Of a DNA stretch of 64,000 bases, positions 27,824 through 37,422 are shown piece by piece (position 1 is the first letter of the stretch; every line of letters starts with the position of its first letter). The translations under genes and the position numbers were made by a program. The notes below the pieces were generated by a model. That model saw only the letters and a list, made by a program, of their open reading frames with translations, was not told the DNA's origin and made no database searches. The stretch is from Candidatus Kryptoniota bacterium (GTDB lineage: Bacteria > Bacteroidota > Ignavibacteria > Kryptoniales > Kryptoniaceae), in contig CALJEK010000017.1 in NCBI GenBank assembly GCA_938074445.1, forward strand, positions 1 to 64,000, given 5' to 3'.

Positions 27824-29293
27824 TCACCAAGATTGTTCTACTTTCTCCACAAATTTCCAAACGGTTGTCCCATCTTTCCTGTCCTCAAGGGTAATCCCAA
27901 GACTTTTCAATTCATTTCTAACCCAGTCCGCAAGCTCCCAATTTTTATCAGCGCGTGCCTTGGCTCTTATTTTAAGCAGAAGTTCAATCAGCTGACTTTC
28001 AATCCCTGAAGTAGATTTACTCCTTTCAAGTTCATCTGGGATCAACCCGAGAATTTTTCCGCCAAATTCTCTATAAAATTCATCTATCTCTTTCAAAGAT
28101 TCGGATGAGTAAATTTCAGAGGAATTCAAAATTTGATTTACCTCCCTTGAAAGATCAAACAATACAGAAATGGCAACTGGCGTATTGAAATCATCATCCA
28201 TGGCTTCGATAAACTTATGCTTATATTCTTCAAGGTTAATTTCATGCCTTTTGCCTTGTTGAGATTTTGAAATTTCATATCTCAACAACTTGACAGTGTT
28301 ATGAAGTTTTTCAAGCCCCTTACTTGCCGAATCAAGCGCCTCATCGCTGTAATCAATTGGACTGCGATAATGACTTGACAAAATAAAAAACCTTATCACA
28401 AGCGGATGATACTTTTTAAAAGCATCTTTTAAAGTTATGACATTCCCAAGTGATTTGCTCATCTTGACTCCATTGACAGTGACCATATTGTTGTGAAGCC
28501 AATATCTGACAAATGGTTTCCCAGTTGCTGCTTCGCTTTGAGCGATTTCAGATTCATGATGCGGAAATTGATTTTCAATTCCACCGCCGTGTATGTCAAA
28601 TGTTTCACCAAGATATTTCATACTCATAGCGGAACACTCAATATGCCACCCTGGATATCCAACTCCCCACGGGCTTCTCCATCTCATTATATGTCCAGGC
28701 TCAGCCCTTTTCCAAAGCGCGAAATCAAAAGGATTTTTCTTTTCACTTCTGACCTCAACCCTTGCACCTGCGATCAAATCTTCAATTCTTTTACCTGATA
28801 ATTTCCCATACTCAGGAAACTTTAACACATCAAAATAAACTGAACCATTTATCTCATACGCATAACCTTTATCGAGCAAGATCTCAACAAGTTCAATTTG
28901 CTCCGGTATATGCCCAGTTGCTCGTGGTGAGATATCAGGTCTTAAATTTCCAAGCCTATCCATATCCTCAAAATAACTTCTCATATAAATCTCGACAAGC
29001 TCCATCGGCTCAAGCCGTTCCTTCCTGGCTTGTGCTATGATTTTGTCCTCCCCTTGATCAGCATTGTCAGTTAAATGTCCGACATCGGTTATATTCTGAA
29101 CATATCTAACTCTATAGCCAAGATATCTTAAATATCTGACGATCACATCAAAAGAGACATAGCTTTTCGCATGCCCAAGGTGCGAGTGTGCGTAGACCGT
29201 CGGTCCGCAAACATACATCCTAACGAAACCTTCTATTTCAGGCTTAAATTCTTCTTTTTGCCTTGTCAAAGAGTTGTAAACTTTTAATCCCAT
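27824..29293 (-). CDS. cysS: cysteinyl-tRNA synthetase
   Basis: Class I aminoacyl-tRNA synthetase that charges tRNA-Cys. Signatures are the zinc Cys in 'YVCGPTVYAHSHLGHAKSY' with the HIGH-type 'HLGH', further zinc ligands 'IECSAMSM' and 'PHHESEIAQSEA', and 'KMSKSLGN'. The anticodon-binding DALR-type helical region ends the protein. At 489 aa it is full length. It follows recN by 26 nt and precedes rfaE1 by 82 nt. No regulatory leader or T-box is visible. Confidence 0.97.
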   Translation of the reverse strand: MGLKVYNSLTRQKEEFKPEIEGFVRMYVCGPTVYAHSHLGHAKSYVSFDVIVRYLRYLGYRVRYVQNITDVGHLTDNADQGEDKIIAQARKERLEPMELVEIYMRSYFEDMDRLGNLRPDISPRATGHIPEQIELVEILLDKGYAYEINGSVYFDVLKFPEYGKLSGKRIEDLIAGARVEVRSEKKNPFDFALWKRAEPGHIMRWRSPWGVGYPGWHIECSAMSMKYLGETFDIHGGGIENQFPHHESEIAQSEAATGKPFVRYWLHNNMVTVNGVKMSKSLGNVITLKDAFKKYHPLVIRFFILSSHYRSPIDYSDEALDSASKGLEKLHNTVKLLRYEISKSQQGKRHEINLEEYKHKFIEAMDDDFNTPVAISVLFDLSREVNQILNSSEIYSSESLKEIDEFYREFGGKILGLIPDELERSKSTSGIESQLIELLLKIRAKARADKNWELADWVRNELKSLGITLEDRKDGTTVWKFVEKVEQSW

Positions 29294-29319
29294 CTTTAGT
29301 TTTAAATTTTATTTTAATT

Positions 29320-31026
29320 TCACCTTTTTAGCCCCATTAATTCCTTGGCGCTTTCAATTGATGCCTGCGTCACCTCTTCACCGCTCATAAGTTTTGCAAT
29401 TTCTTTTATCCTCTCTTCAATTCCAAGCTCCCTTATCCTTGTAACTGTTCTCCCGTCTTGAATCACCTTTTCAGCTAAAAAATGAGTATCTGCAAAACTT
29501 GCTATCTGCGGAAGATGCGTGATGACAATTATTTGATGATACTTTGAAAGATTTTTTAAACTTTGCCCCACTTTTTGCGCAATTCTTCCGCTTATTCCAG
29601 TGTCAATCTCATCAAATACAAGCAATGGCAAACGCTCCGACTTTGCGAGTACGCTCTTTAAGGCAAGCATTATCCGTGAAACTTCACCACCAGATGCAAC
29701 CTTTACAAGAGGTTTTGTATCCTCACCGATATTTGTTGAAATATAAAACTCAACAAAATCGATGCCCCGATTCGTCACCTCATAACTCTCATCTCCAAGC
29801 CTCACATAACACTTCCCCTCTTTTTTGGGACGATTTTCAATTTTAACTTCAAATTGCGCATTTTCAATTCCAAGCTCAGCCAAAGCCCCAACGATTGCAG
29901 CACTTACGGTTTCAGCAACGTCACGCCTCTTCGAAGACAACCTTTCCCCAATCTCGGAACAAATTTTAATCTGCTCCTCTATCTTTTTCTCTATCCTTGC
30001 GATTTCCTCCTCAAAATTCTCTGCAAGCTCAAGTTCCCGCTTTATCTTGTCCTTATACTCAATTACGCTCTCAATTGTCCCGCCATACTTTCTTTTCAAT
30101 CTGTTCAACGCATGCAATCTCTCCCGTATAAACTCAAGCCGTTCAGGGTTGAACTCAATTTTTGAATTATAACTTTGTATAAAACTTGTTATCTCATCAA
30201 TTATCGTTTGCGCCGACCTCGCCTCTTCAACATAAGGTTGAAATCTTTTATCAATCGAAGCTAAATCCTCAAGTTGGTTCCTTATCACAACAAGCATATC
30301 GTGAATCGATTTCTCAGAGCCGTAAAGCAAAGAATAAAGCTGTGATGTTGCCTCATACAACTTCTCAGCGTTCTCAAGCAATTTCAATTCACTTTCAAGT
30401 TCATCGACTTCACCAACTTGTGGATTTATGGTCTCAATTTCTTTCAGTTGAAACTCATAAAGCTCTTTTTTCTCCCTTAATAATTTCTCCTTCTGCTTCA
30501 ATTCGTCAATCTGCTTATAAAGACTTTCAAGCTTTTTGAGCTCATTTCTAAACTCCTCAACCATCCCAATTAAACCCCCAAAATCATCAAGGAGCTCAAT
30601 GTGCGTTTCAACCCTTAAAAGAGATTGATGTTCATGCTGACCGTGAAGGTCAACAAGATGATTCCCAATTTCCTTCATTAGGGCAAGCGATATCGGCGTA
30701 TCGTTTGCAAAACAACGACTTTGTCCTTTTGCTGAAACCTCTCGTCTTAAAATCAACTCATCAGAGAACTCAATGCCGTTATCTTCAAGAATTTTTTTAA
30801 TCTTTTTATTACCGCCGACATAAAAAACGCCTTCAACTATTGCCTTATCCGCACCTTTGCGCACAACCTCACTACTTGCCCTCTCCCCAAGTATCAAACT
30901 GAGAGCATCAATCAAAATTGACTTACCAGCGCCCGTCTCCCCAGTTATTATGTTCAACCCACTTTTAAATTCAACTTCAACTTCCTCAATCAAAGCGTAA
31001 TTTTTGACATACAAAGTCCGAAGCAT
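29320..31026 (-). CDS. recN: DNA repair protein RecN
   Basis: An SMC-like ATPase active in double-strand break repair. Walker A is 'GETGAGKS' near residue 35, two coiled-coil arms run through the middle (about 150-370), and the C-terminal half has 'VASGGEVSRIMLALKS' (ABC signature) and 'LLVFDEIDTGISG' (Walker B). At 568 aa it is normal. The ATG is followed at once by 'RTLYVKNYALIEEVEVEF', the usual beginning. The ATP-grasp gene ends 51 nt upstream. No LexA box is obvious. Confidence 0.96.
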   Translation of the reverse strand: MLRTLYVKNYALIEEVEVEFKSGLNIITGETGAGKSILIDALSLILGERASSEVVRKGADKAIVEGVFYVGGNKKIKKILEDNGIEFSDELILRREVSAKGQSRCFANDTPISLALMKEIGNHLVDLHGQHEHQSLLRVETHIELLDDFGGLIGMVEEFRNELKKLESLYKQIDELKQKEKLLREKKELYEFQLKEIETINPQVGEVDELESELKLLENAEKLYEATSQLYSLLYGSEKSIHDMLVVIRNQLEDLASIDKRFQPYVEEARSAQTIIDEITSFIQSYNSKIEFNPERLEFIRERLHALNRLKRKYGGTIESVIEYKDKIKRELELAENFEEEIARIEKKIEEQIKICSEIGERLSSKRRDVAETVSAAIVGALAELGIENAQFEVKIENRPKKEGKCYVRLGDESYEVTNRGIDFVEFYISTNIGEDTKPLVKVASGGEVSRIMLALKSVLAKSERLPLLVFDEIDTGISGRIAQKVGQSLKNLSKYHQIIVITHLPQIASFADTHFLAEKVIQDGRTVTRIRELGIEERIKEIAKLMSGEEVTQASIESAKELMGLKR

Positions 31027-31077
31027 TTCTATATAAGACTTTTGTTTCGTTTCGTTTTAATTTAAAAAAATTCACCA

Positions 31078-31989
31078 TCATTTTAAATTCAAGACAAAAT
31101 TAGCAAAGCCCTCCGCAATCATTTCAACAACTTCATCTGGAACCCCATCAATAGCCTTTGACTTTAGCCTCATATCAGGAATTTCATTTACATAATCAAT
31201 CGAGATGAATCTTCTCTGTCCACGCTCAACAGTTAGAGCTATCTCGCTTGAGAAAAAATCCAGATTGCAAACGCCCTGAATTCTCCTCATCACATCTTCA
31301 ATTTCACCGAGCCCATATCTCTCGATCTCCTCCGTTTTCAATGTTTCATATACTTTAAATTCATTATCCCACCAACAAATTAACACCTTACCAAAAGCGT
31401 AAAAAACTCTGAACCAAGCTTTTCTTCCATCAATGTAAACCGGTTGGATCATCTCTTGAACAAGATATTTATCGTAGGGAAATTCTTTTCTGGCTTCAAT
31501 TACATCATCAATTGAATAACCAATTTTAACTCCAACTCCACCGCCCGTTTCAGATGAAGGTTTAATAATAAACGGAATTTTAACTTTACTTAAAATTTCA
31601 CCGCTTAGCTCAACAGCAGGGGATTCCTCAAAAGGCGCAAGTATGACCGTGTATGGAAGCGAAACACCCACATTTAAAAGCTCAAGATGCATAGTTGCCT
31701 TGTCCGAGGCGCGAACCATATCTTCATATCTGTTTATAACCCTTGCCCCCAAACTTTCAATTAAAAGGTTTAAATCGGTGAAGCTTTCGTCAACATCTGA
31801 GGCTCTATCAAAATAAGCAATAAAACTTATATCTCCCCCTTTTACTGCGCTAAAAATTTCATCTAAATTTTCAGGAGTGACACCACAAACTTTAAGCCGT
31901 CTCTCTTCACACTTTTTAAATATCAAGTTAACAAAATCAAAATCATACTCCCATTCCCATGCGATACCCAGATCATAAAAATAGCTCAT
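31078..31989 (-). CDS. ATP-grasp ligase of unknown substrate
   Basis: A 303-aa ATP-grasp enzyme; the fold joins a carboxylate to an amine or thiol through an acyl phosphate. The ATP-binding part is visible as 'DKATMHLELLNVGVSLPYTVI', 'PFIIKPSSETGGGVGVKIG' (ATP lysine and glycine loop) and 'YLVQEMI'. A late 'ISIDYVNEIPDM' supplies the metal-binding Asp/Asn. It resembles RimK-like members but has no close named relative that I can recall. It sits 27 nt downstream of the small HTH gene, sharing that promoter, and upstream of recN. The substrate is open. Confidence 0.75.
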   Translation of the reverse strand: MSYFYDLGIAWEWEYDFDFVNLIFKKCEERRLKVCGVTPENLDEIFSAVKGGDISFIAYFDRASDVDESFTDLNLLIESLGARVINRYEDMVRASDKATMHLELLNVGVSLPYTVILAPFEESPAVELSGEILSKVKIPFIIKPSSETGGGVGVKIGYSIDDVIEARKEFPYDKYLVQEMIQPVYIDGRKAWFRVFYAFGKVLICWWDNEFKVYETLKTEEIERYGLGEIEDVMRRIQGVCNLDFFSSEIALTVERGQRRFISIDYVNEIPDMRLKSKAIDGVPDEVVEMIAEGFANFVLNLK

Positions 31990-32016
31990 GCTATTTTAAA
32001 TTTCATCTGCGCAAAA

Positions 32017-32208
32017 TTATTTTTTCTTCGGCAAGCCCTTCTGTATAAGCTCGATCAACTTATCCCGATATTTTTTCGCAACTCTCTTGCCCTTGATTAT
32101 CTGGGAAACATAAGACTCCGTGACTCCCAACTTCTCCGCGAGATCCTTTTGTTTAATTCCCTTCTTTAAGAGCATTACCTTGATGTCGGTCGGTGTTAAT
32201 TTCTTCAT
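32017..32208 (-). CDS. small XRE-family HTH regulator
   Basis: A 63-aa protein that is little more than a Cro/C1-type helix-turn-helix: 'KQKDLAEKLGVTESYVSQIIKGKRV', with the recognition helix around residues 27-36. It has no effector domain, so it probably acts as a dimeric repressor or stress regulator. A strong ribosome site GAGGAGGT lies 6 nt before its ATG, and it has the best promoter in the window. It is followed 27 nt later by the ATP-grasp gene. Likely targets are its own promoter and that gene (inference). Confidence 0.88.
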   Translation of the reverse strand: MKKLTPTDIKVMLLKKGIKQKDLAEKLGVTESYVSQIIKGKRVAKKYRDKLIELIQKGLPKKK

Positions 32209-32251
32209 TTCTACCTCCTCAGCTCAAATTTGCGGTTTTCCTTTCATTTAT

Positions 32252-32280
32252 ATAATAACAAATTTCACGCTAAATGTCAA
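32252..32280 (-). promoter_or_regulatory. strong sigma-70 promoter of the HTH gene, with a spanning inverted repeat
   Basis: On the minus strand TTGACA (32280-32275) is followed after exactly 17 nt by TATTAT (32257-32252). The predicted start is near 32245, giving a leader of about 37 nt. A repeat CATTTA (32245-32250) and TAAATG (32271-32276) brackets the -10/-35 region and could be the operator of the HTH protein. Confidence 0.75.
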
Positions 32281-32288
32281 GAAAAGAA

Positions 32289-33491
32289 TTAACAGATAAA
32301 CGAAAAAATCTTATCGAGCATAAGTTTTGCCCTACCACTCCAAAACATATCCGGTTTTATCGCTTCTCTCTGTAAATTTGCAAACATCGCATCATCAGCA
32401 ACAGAAACAGCCCTGTCGAGAAATTTCAAAAATTCATCCCTATCATCAGCCATAAAAACATTAGCTTTAATCTCATCTTGAACGTTTATCTTAGTCGAAA
32501 CAACGGGCTTCCCTAAATAAAGATATTCGTAAATTTTCATCGGGTCATTTGAGAGTGTAAATTCATTAACCTTGTGCGGAACCATACAAACATCTAAGGA
32601 AAAAATGTAATCAGGTATTTTGCTGTAATGTTTATCCCCAAGAAAGTAAACATTTTCAAAATTTCTTAACCTTCTAATCCCCCTTTCAACATCACCATAT
32701 TTCCCACCGATAAAAATAAAGTTATAAAGCTTTCTCTCCTGTGCGACGTATTCGACAAGTTCAAAATCAATCCTATCCGAAATAACCCCAACATATCCAA
32801 TCCTTGGTTTTCTAATTTTTCTAAGGTCATCGGGAACAAAACCACTGGCGTTAAGTTTTTCATCCACTCCATTCGGCAGGACAAAAACTTTCTCGGTTGA
32901 AAACGGATAATTTTTTATGAAAAAAACCTTTAACTCCTCGTTCACACAAAAGATTAAATCAGAATTTGACGAGATCCACTCAAAACTTCTACAAATGTAA
33001 TCCTTAAAAGCAGCTAACTCAGGATGAAAACAAAAGTTATCCATAACATCAAACGTAAAAAATTTTGGCTTTATCATGCTCACAAACTTATTTGCAAACG
33101 GATTAAAGGACAATGCCACGAAATCATCCACTTCAATTTGCCTCAATGCGTCACGGAATCTTTTAACGAATTTTAAACTTCCATAAACTTTGTCAAACCA
33201 CAGATGTTTTAATTTTATCTGCTCCAAACCCGGCATAAAAAACTCAAAAAGAAAAAACTTTTCTCCAACCTTCCGTATATTCTCGCTTAATTTTTCTCCG
33301 GAATTAACTTTTAACTTTGAGAATAGAAGAAAACTTGCGATTGACCGAGGACGTTCAACAACGATAACCTTATTAATTCTTTCGTCCTTTGCAATCTCAA
33401 GAAATAAATGCTGATCCCTGCTTCTAAATCCAAATCTTTCCCCCTTCAAAAAGTCATTATAAGGAATTATGACAAGATCAATCTTCTTCAT
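32289..33491 (-). CDS. glycosyltransferase, GT4/group 1-like
   Basis: A 400-aa GT-B glycosyltransferase. The N-terminal half is divergent. The C-terminal half has 'VLPNGVDEKLNASGFV', 'IGYVGVISDRIDFELV', 'NFIFIGGKYGDVE' and 'VCMVPHKVNEFTLSNDPMKIYEYLYLGKPVVST', with the Glu of the donor site in 'KIYEYL'. It has no membrane segment. It overlaps the NHL-repeat gene upstream by 14 nt. A role in surface polysaccharide or exopolysaccharide is likely, together with the SLBB protein at 37 kb, but the acceptor is unknown. Confidence 0.82.
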   Translation of the reverse strand: MKKIDLVIIPYNDFLKGERFGFRSRDQHLFLEIAKDERINKVIVVERPRSIASFLLFSKLKVNSGEKLSENIRKVGEKFFLFEFFMPGLEQIKLKHLWFDKVYGSLKFVKRFRDALRQIEVDDFVALSFNPFANKFVSMIKPKFFTFDVMDNFCFHPELAAFKDYICRSFEWISSNSDLIFCVNEELKVFFIKNYPFSTEKVFVLPNGVDEKLNASGFVPDDLRKIRKPRIGYVGVISDRIDFELVEYVAQERKLYNFIFIGGKYGDVERGIRRLRNFENVYFLGDKHYSKIPDYIFSLDVCMVPHKVNEFTLSNDPMKIYEYLYLGKPVVSTKINVQDEIKANVFMADDRDEFLKFLDRAVSVADDAMFANLQREAIKPDMFWSGRAKLMLDKIFSFIC

Positions 33492-34326
33492 CTTTGGAAA
33501 ACATCAATTTATAAACTAAAACTTCTTTATCGGTGAGGCAGTAGAGCAAAGGACCCCGTCGAGCGATGTCGTAAACCCTTTCACCAATTGAAATCTTATC
33601 CACGAATTTACCTTCAGGACTAAATATGAGAATGTCCTCCCCGTCAGCCACGTATATCGATGAATCAGCGAATAAACCGGTTGGATTTTTGAGATGCTCA
33701 GCCCCGAATTTATTCAAAAAATTTCCATAGTAATCGTATATCAAAATATAATTTCCATCGAGGACGGCGATCAAATTTTGATTTACAATCGCAATTTGGA
33801 TTGGATTTACAAGTCGTCCTTGACCTGCCTCAATGCCCCCAAATGTTTTTTCAACTCTATTGAACTTGTTAATTTTTACACATCTTAAATTCTCATCGTC
33901 AATTATGAAAAGTTCCCCGAATTTTGAAAAAACTACGGACTTGGGGAAGCCAAAAAACTTTTCCCTATCGGAGCCACCTTGTAAAGTCGCGACATAATTC
34001 AAATTTTTATCAAATCTTTGGATTCTGTGATTGTTATAATCAGCAACATAGATTGAAATACCAGCACTGGCATCGACATCATAGGGTTGATCAAATTCAA
34101 GCTCTCCCCACCCATAACCCGTAACTTCGCAGACCAGTTGCCCACTCTTTGAGAATTTCTTAACCGAGTTATTGCCAGTGTCAGCAATGTAAATCTCACC
34201 TGTTGGACTTAATGAGATCCCGCGCGGATCGCTTAAATTACCAAACTTGAAAAGAAATGTGGATTTAACCTGAGCATAAGAAAACAACGAGGAAAAACAA
34301 AGGGAAAACAATAGGATAAAGCGCAT
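33478..34326 (-). CDS. secreted NHL-repeat beta-propeller protein
   Basis: A 282-aa protein with a signal peptide (about residues 1-18, 'FILLFSLCFSSLFSYA') and several NHL-type repeats: 'LSDPRGISLSPTGEIYIADTGNNSVKKF', 'LEFDQPYDVDASAGISIYVADYNNHRIQRF', with weaker later copies, each given here only in outline. It probably folds as a six-bladed propeller acting outside the cytoplasm in binding. It lies between the DUF5683 gene (1 nt) and the glycosyltransferase (14-nt overlap). The ligand is unknown. Confidence 0.85.
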   Translation of the reverse strand: MRFILLFSLCFSSLFSYAQVKSTFLFKFGNLSDPRGISLSPTGEIYIADTGNNSVKKFSKSGQLVCEVTGYGWGELEFDQPYDVDASAGISIYVADYNNHRIQRFDKNLNYVATLQGGSDREKFFGFPKSVVFSKFGELFIIDDENLRCVKINKFNRVEKTFGGIEAGQGRLVNPIQIAIVNQNLIAVLDGNYILIYDYYGNFLNKFGAEHLKNPTGLFADSSIYVADGEDILIFSPEGKFVDKISIGERVYDIARRGPLLYCLTDKEVLVYKLMFSKDEED

Positions 34327-34327
34327 T

Positions 34328-34795
34328 TCAAAATCTAAAGTAAAATTTTACTTTTCCAGGCAAAATCTGTATTGAAAGATTGTCACTGACATCAAAGTTG
34401 TAAAGATGCGCGTCAACATAAGCGTCAACTATGTTAGCAAGGTAAAGCACAAAAAGATAAATCCCAAACAAATCGCGCTGATCCCTGTAAAAATCTCTCA
34501 ACCTTTTATATCTGTAATCCCCACCCGAAATTTTGAGACTTTCACTGAAGAGATCCCGATAATATTTGTAATTTCTATCATTCTGTCTTATTTCATATAC
34601 AAAATAACCCGCAAGCCCATAAATGATTGGAATCTTCCAATACGATTTGTTATAAAACTGCCCGAGCCCAGGGAAAATTGCACTCATCAACATCGCTTTC
34701 GTCGGCGACTTCACATTCGAATTTTTAAGCGTATCGGTTTGGGAAATCCCGACAGATGTTATAAACAAAATTAAAATTAAAATTTTTATCCTCAT
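34328..34795 (-). CDS. DUF5683-family exported membrane protein
   Basis: A 155-aa protein with a signal peptide ([17 protein letters not shown]) and the family hallmark '[33 protein letters not shown]' in part, followed by '[35 protein letters not shown]'-like sequence. DUF5683 proteins are common in Bacteroidota and are often near parAB and lepB; their function is not known. The order here, parA-parB-RidA-DUF5683, resembles the arrangement seen in that phylum. It overlaps the RidA gene start/stop by 4 nt. Confidence 0.85.
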   Translation of the reverse strand: MRIKILILILFITSVGISQTDTLKNSNVKSPTKAMLMSAIFPGLGQFYNKSYWKIPIIYGLAGYFVYEIRQNDRNYKYYRDLFSESLKISGGDYRYKRLRDFYRDQRDLFGIYLFVLYLANIVDAYVDAHLYNFDVSDNLSIQILPGKVKFYFRF

Positions 34796-35253
34796 TTCAC
34801 CTGCTTCTTCACAGCTATTAAGTCAATTTCTATTTTGACATCTCTGGGCAAACGTGAAACTTCAACGGTTGTCCTCGCGGGCGGGGAATTTTTAAAGTAT
34901 TCGGAATAAACCTCGTTCATAGCCGAGAATTCGTTCAAGTCCTTCATATAAACAGTAACCTTTACAACATCGTCAAATGTAACTCCCGCCTCTTCGAGAA
35001 TTGCCTTTAAGTTTTCAAGGACTTGTCTTGTTTGTTCCTTTATATCGCCTTGAACGAGTTGGTTTGTTTTTGGATCAATCGGTATTTGACCCGAAGTGAA
35101 AATAAAATCACCAGCAATAATTGCTTGACTGTAAGGACCGATAGGTTTTGGGGCTTTCTCGGTATAGATGATTTTTTTCTCCACTTTGCCTCCAGACATT
35201 GTTAGAAGAAATAAAAGCAAAATAAAAACCGAAATCAGTAGCGTTAACTTCAT
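34792..35253 (-). CDS. RidA-family imine deaminase, possibly exported
   Basis: A member of the Rid family, which hydrolyses reactive 2-aminoacrylate or other imines to ketones. The core '[13 protein letters not shown]', '[12 protein letters not shown]' and '[13 protein letters not shown]' with the key Arg is intact. Read from ATG 35253 it carries a 20-residue hydrophobic N terminus ([18 protein letters not shown]), which would export it. An inner GTG at 35184 ([13 protein letters not shown]) would give the normal 130-aa cytosolic form and has GGAGG 4 nt upstream. ATG 35253 lies only 4 nt after parB. Both readings are possible; the hydrophobic segment favours the longer form. Confidence 0.88.
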   Translation of the reverse strand: MKLTLLISVFILLLFLLTMSGGKVEKKIIYTEKAPKPIGPYSQAIIAGDFIFTSGQIPIDPKTNQLVQGDIKEQTRQVLENLKAILEEAGVTFDDVVKVTVYMKDLNEFSAMNEVYSEYFKNSPPARTTVEVSRLPRDVKIEIDLIAVKKQVK

Positions 35254-35257
35254 AATT

Positions 35258-36181
35258 TTACTTGGAATGTTTTTCTATTATCTCGAAAAGTTCAAGCAAC
35301 CTTTCAAAATCATCGTTTGAATAAAACTCAATAACTATCTCGCCCCTGTTGTTCCCGGTTTGCTTTATTCTCACTTGCGTTCCAAAAATCTTTTTCAATT
35401 TTGATTCAATATCTCTTAACCCAACGGACGAATATGATTTTCTCTTTGATGACTTATCTTCTAAATCTTTATCTTTTAGCAGATCTCTAACCGCCTTTTC
35501 AACTTTTCTAACAGACCACCCCTGCTTTACAATTTTGTTCCATATCTCAATTTGCAGTTTTTTACTTGGAATGTTAATCAGAGCACGAGCATGCCCCATT
35601 GTTATTTCCCCTCGTTTCAAACTATCTTGGATTTGCTCTGGCAATTTCAGCAATCTTATAAAGTTAGCTACCGTCGTCCTATCTTTGCCAATCTTTTGGG
35701 CAATTTCTTCTTGTGTATAACCAAGTTCTTCAATCAATCTTTGATATGCCTTCGCAATCTCAATCGGATTTAATTTCTCCCTTTGCAGGTTCTCAATCAA
35801 AGCAAGTTCAAGAAGTTCCTTTTCTGATTCAACTTCAATTATATAAGCGGGAATATGTGTTAACCCAGCTTCAGCAGATGCTTTAACTCTTCTCTCACCA
35901 GCGATAAGCTCATACATCCCTCCAGACAGCCTTCTAACAGTAATAGGTTGAATTACGCCTTTTTCAATTATCGATTGCTTAAGTTCCTCAAGCGCCGTTT
36001 TATCAAAACTTTCGCGCGGTTGATATGGATTTGGCTTGATTTTAGATATCTCAATTTTAGCAATGACCCCAACCGATTGCCCATCGTCGAAGCGTAGGTC
36101 TTTCGAATCAAGGCTGACTTCACGCGTTGCGGAACGCGGTATTAAAACATCCAGCCCTCTACCTAACCTTTGTTTGCTCAT
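35258..36181 (-). CDS. parB: chromosome-partitioning protein ParB
   Basis: A CTP-dependent DNA clamp that loads at parS sites. Motifs are '[16 protein letters not shown]' at the N-terminal domain, '[16 protein letters not shown]' (box II, CTP/Arg patch) and the HTH region '[24 protein letters not shown]' in parts, plus '[11 protein letters not shown]'. At 307 aa it is normal, with a C-terminal dimerisation domain. Its start overlaps the parA stop by 4 nt. I saw no parS palindrome (GTTTCACGTGAAAC-like) in the window. Confidence 0.95.
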   Translation of the reverse strand: MSKQRLGRGLDVLIPRSATREVSLDSKDLRFDDGQSVGVIAKIEISKIKPNPYQPRESFDKTALEELKQSIIEKGVIQPITVRRLSGGMYELIAGERRVKASAEAGLTHIPAYIIEVESEKELLELALIENLQREKLNPIEIAKAYQRLIEELGYTQEEIAQKIGKDRTTVANFIRLLKLPEQIQDSLKRGEITMGHARALINIPSKKLQIEIWNKIVKQGWSVRKVEKAVRDLLKDKDLEDKSSKRKSYSSVGLRDIESKLKKIFGTQVRIKQTGNNRGEIVIEFYSNDDFERLLELFEIIEKHSK

Positions 36182-36999
36182 GATTGCTTCGTTATTTCTT
36201 GTCTTTGAATTTCCTTCGTTTTTTCTATCTTTTCATTTCTCTTTATTATTTCCTCCGCAACTTTTGCATATGAAATCGCCCCAGGTGATTTAGCATCATA
36301 AAGCAAAATTGGTTTTCCATGGCTTGGGGCTTCACTTAACTTTATATTTCTCGGAATTTTTGCTTCAAAAACTCTGTCCCTAAAATATTTCTTTATTTCC
36401 TCAGCCACTTCATTTGACAACCTTAATCTAGAATCATACATCGTGAGCAAAACACCCTCGATATCGAGTTTGGGATTTAACCTTTCCTTGACAATTTTAA
36501 TCGTATTAAGAAGTTGCCCTAAACCCTCAAGGGGCAAATACTCACATTGAACAGGGATTAAGACGGAATCAGCAGCTGTTAAAGCATTCACAGTTAAAAG
36601 ACCAAGTGATGGCGGACAATCAATCAGAATATAATCATACTTATTTCTCAAACCTTCAATTGCTTTCCTAAGAATTCGCTCCCGTCCTTGAAACTCAATG
36701 AGTTCATATTCACTTCCAACAAGTTCTATTTTCGCTGGGATCAGCTCAAGAAAATTTAAATATGGATCACTAAAACTAACAATCGCCTCCTGAGCGCTTA
36801 TCTTGCCAAGTAAAACTTCATAAATTGTTTTTTCGCTACCTGGTTCAATCCCAAGGGAGCTTGTAGCATTTGACTGTGGGTCGATATCAATTAGAAGTGT
36901 TAGCTTGCCAAACGTGGCAAGATATGCAGCAACATTTACAGCAGTCGTCGTTTTACCAACCCCACCCTTTTGGTTTGCTACCGCTATAACTTTTCCCAT
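36178..36999 (-). CDS. parA: chromosome-partitioning ATPase ParA
   Basis: A Walker-type ATPase that moves ParB-parS complexes. The deviant Walker A 'KGGVGKTTT' is at residues 11-19, 'IDIDPQSNATSSLG' and 'YILIDCPPSLGLLTVNAL' (Walker B region) follow, and there is a family C-terminal part. ATG 36999 is chosen over an adjacent GTG at 37002. 273 aa is typical of chromosomal Soj/ParA without an N-terminal HTH. A 68-nt gap separates it from the P-II gene. Confidence 0.96.
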   Translation of the reverse strand: MGKVIAVANQKGGVGKTTTAVNVAAYLATFGKLTLLIDIDPQSNATSSLGIEPGSEKTIYEVLLGKISAQEAIVSFSDPYLNFLELIPAKIELVGSEYELIEFQGRERILRKAIEGLRNKYDYILIDCPPSLGLLTVNALTAADSVLIPVQCEYLPLEGLGQLLNTIKIVKERLNPKLDIEGVLLTMYDSRLRLSNEVAEEIKKYFRDRVFEAKIPRNIKLSEAPSHGKPILLYDAKSPGAISYAKVAEEIIKRNEKIEKTKEIQRQEITKQS

Positions 37000-37070
37000 C
37001 ACTAATTTTGCGTTTACTTTTTCATCGTTAACACTTTTTAATCTAACAATTTAAAGGAAAAGTTTCAACT

Positions 37071-37412
<342 letters not shown>

Positions 37413-37422
37413 TTAAACCATT

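Noticed and set aside
35258-37002. parS site near parAB
   Set aside because: No palindrome like GTTTCACGTGAAAC was seen in the intergenic regions or in the parAB genes.
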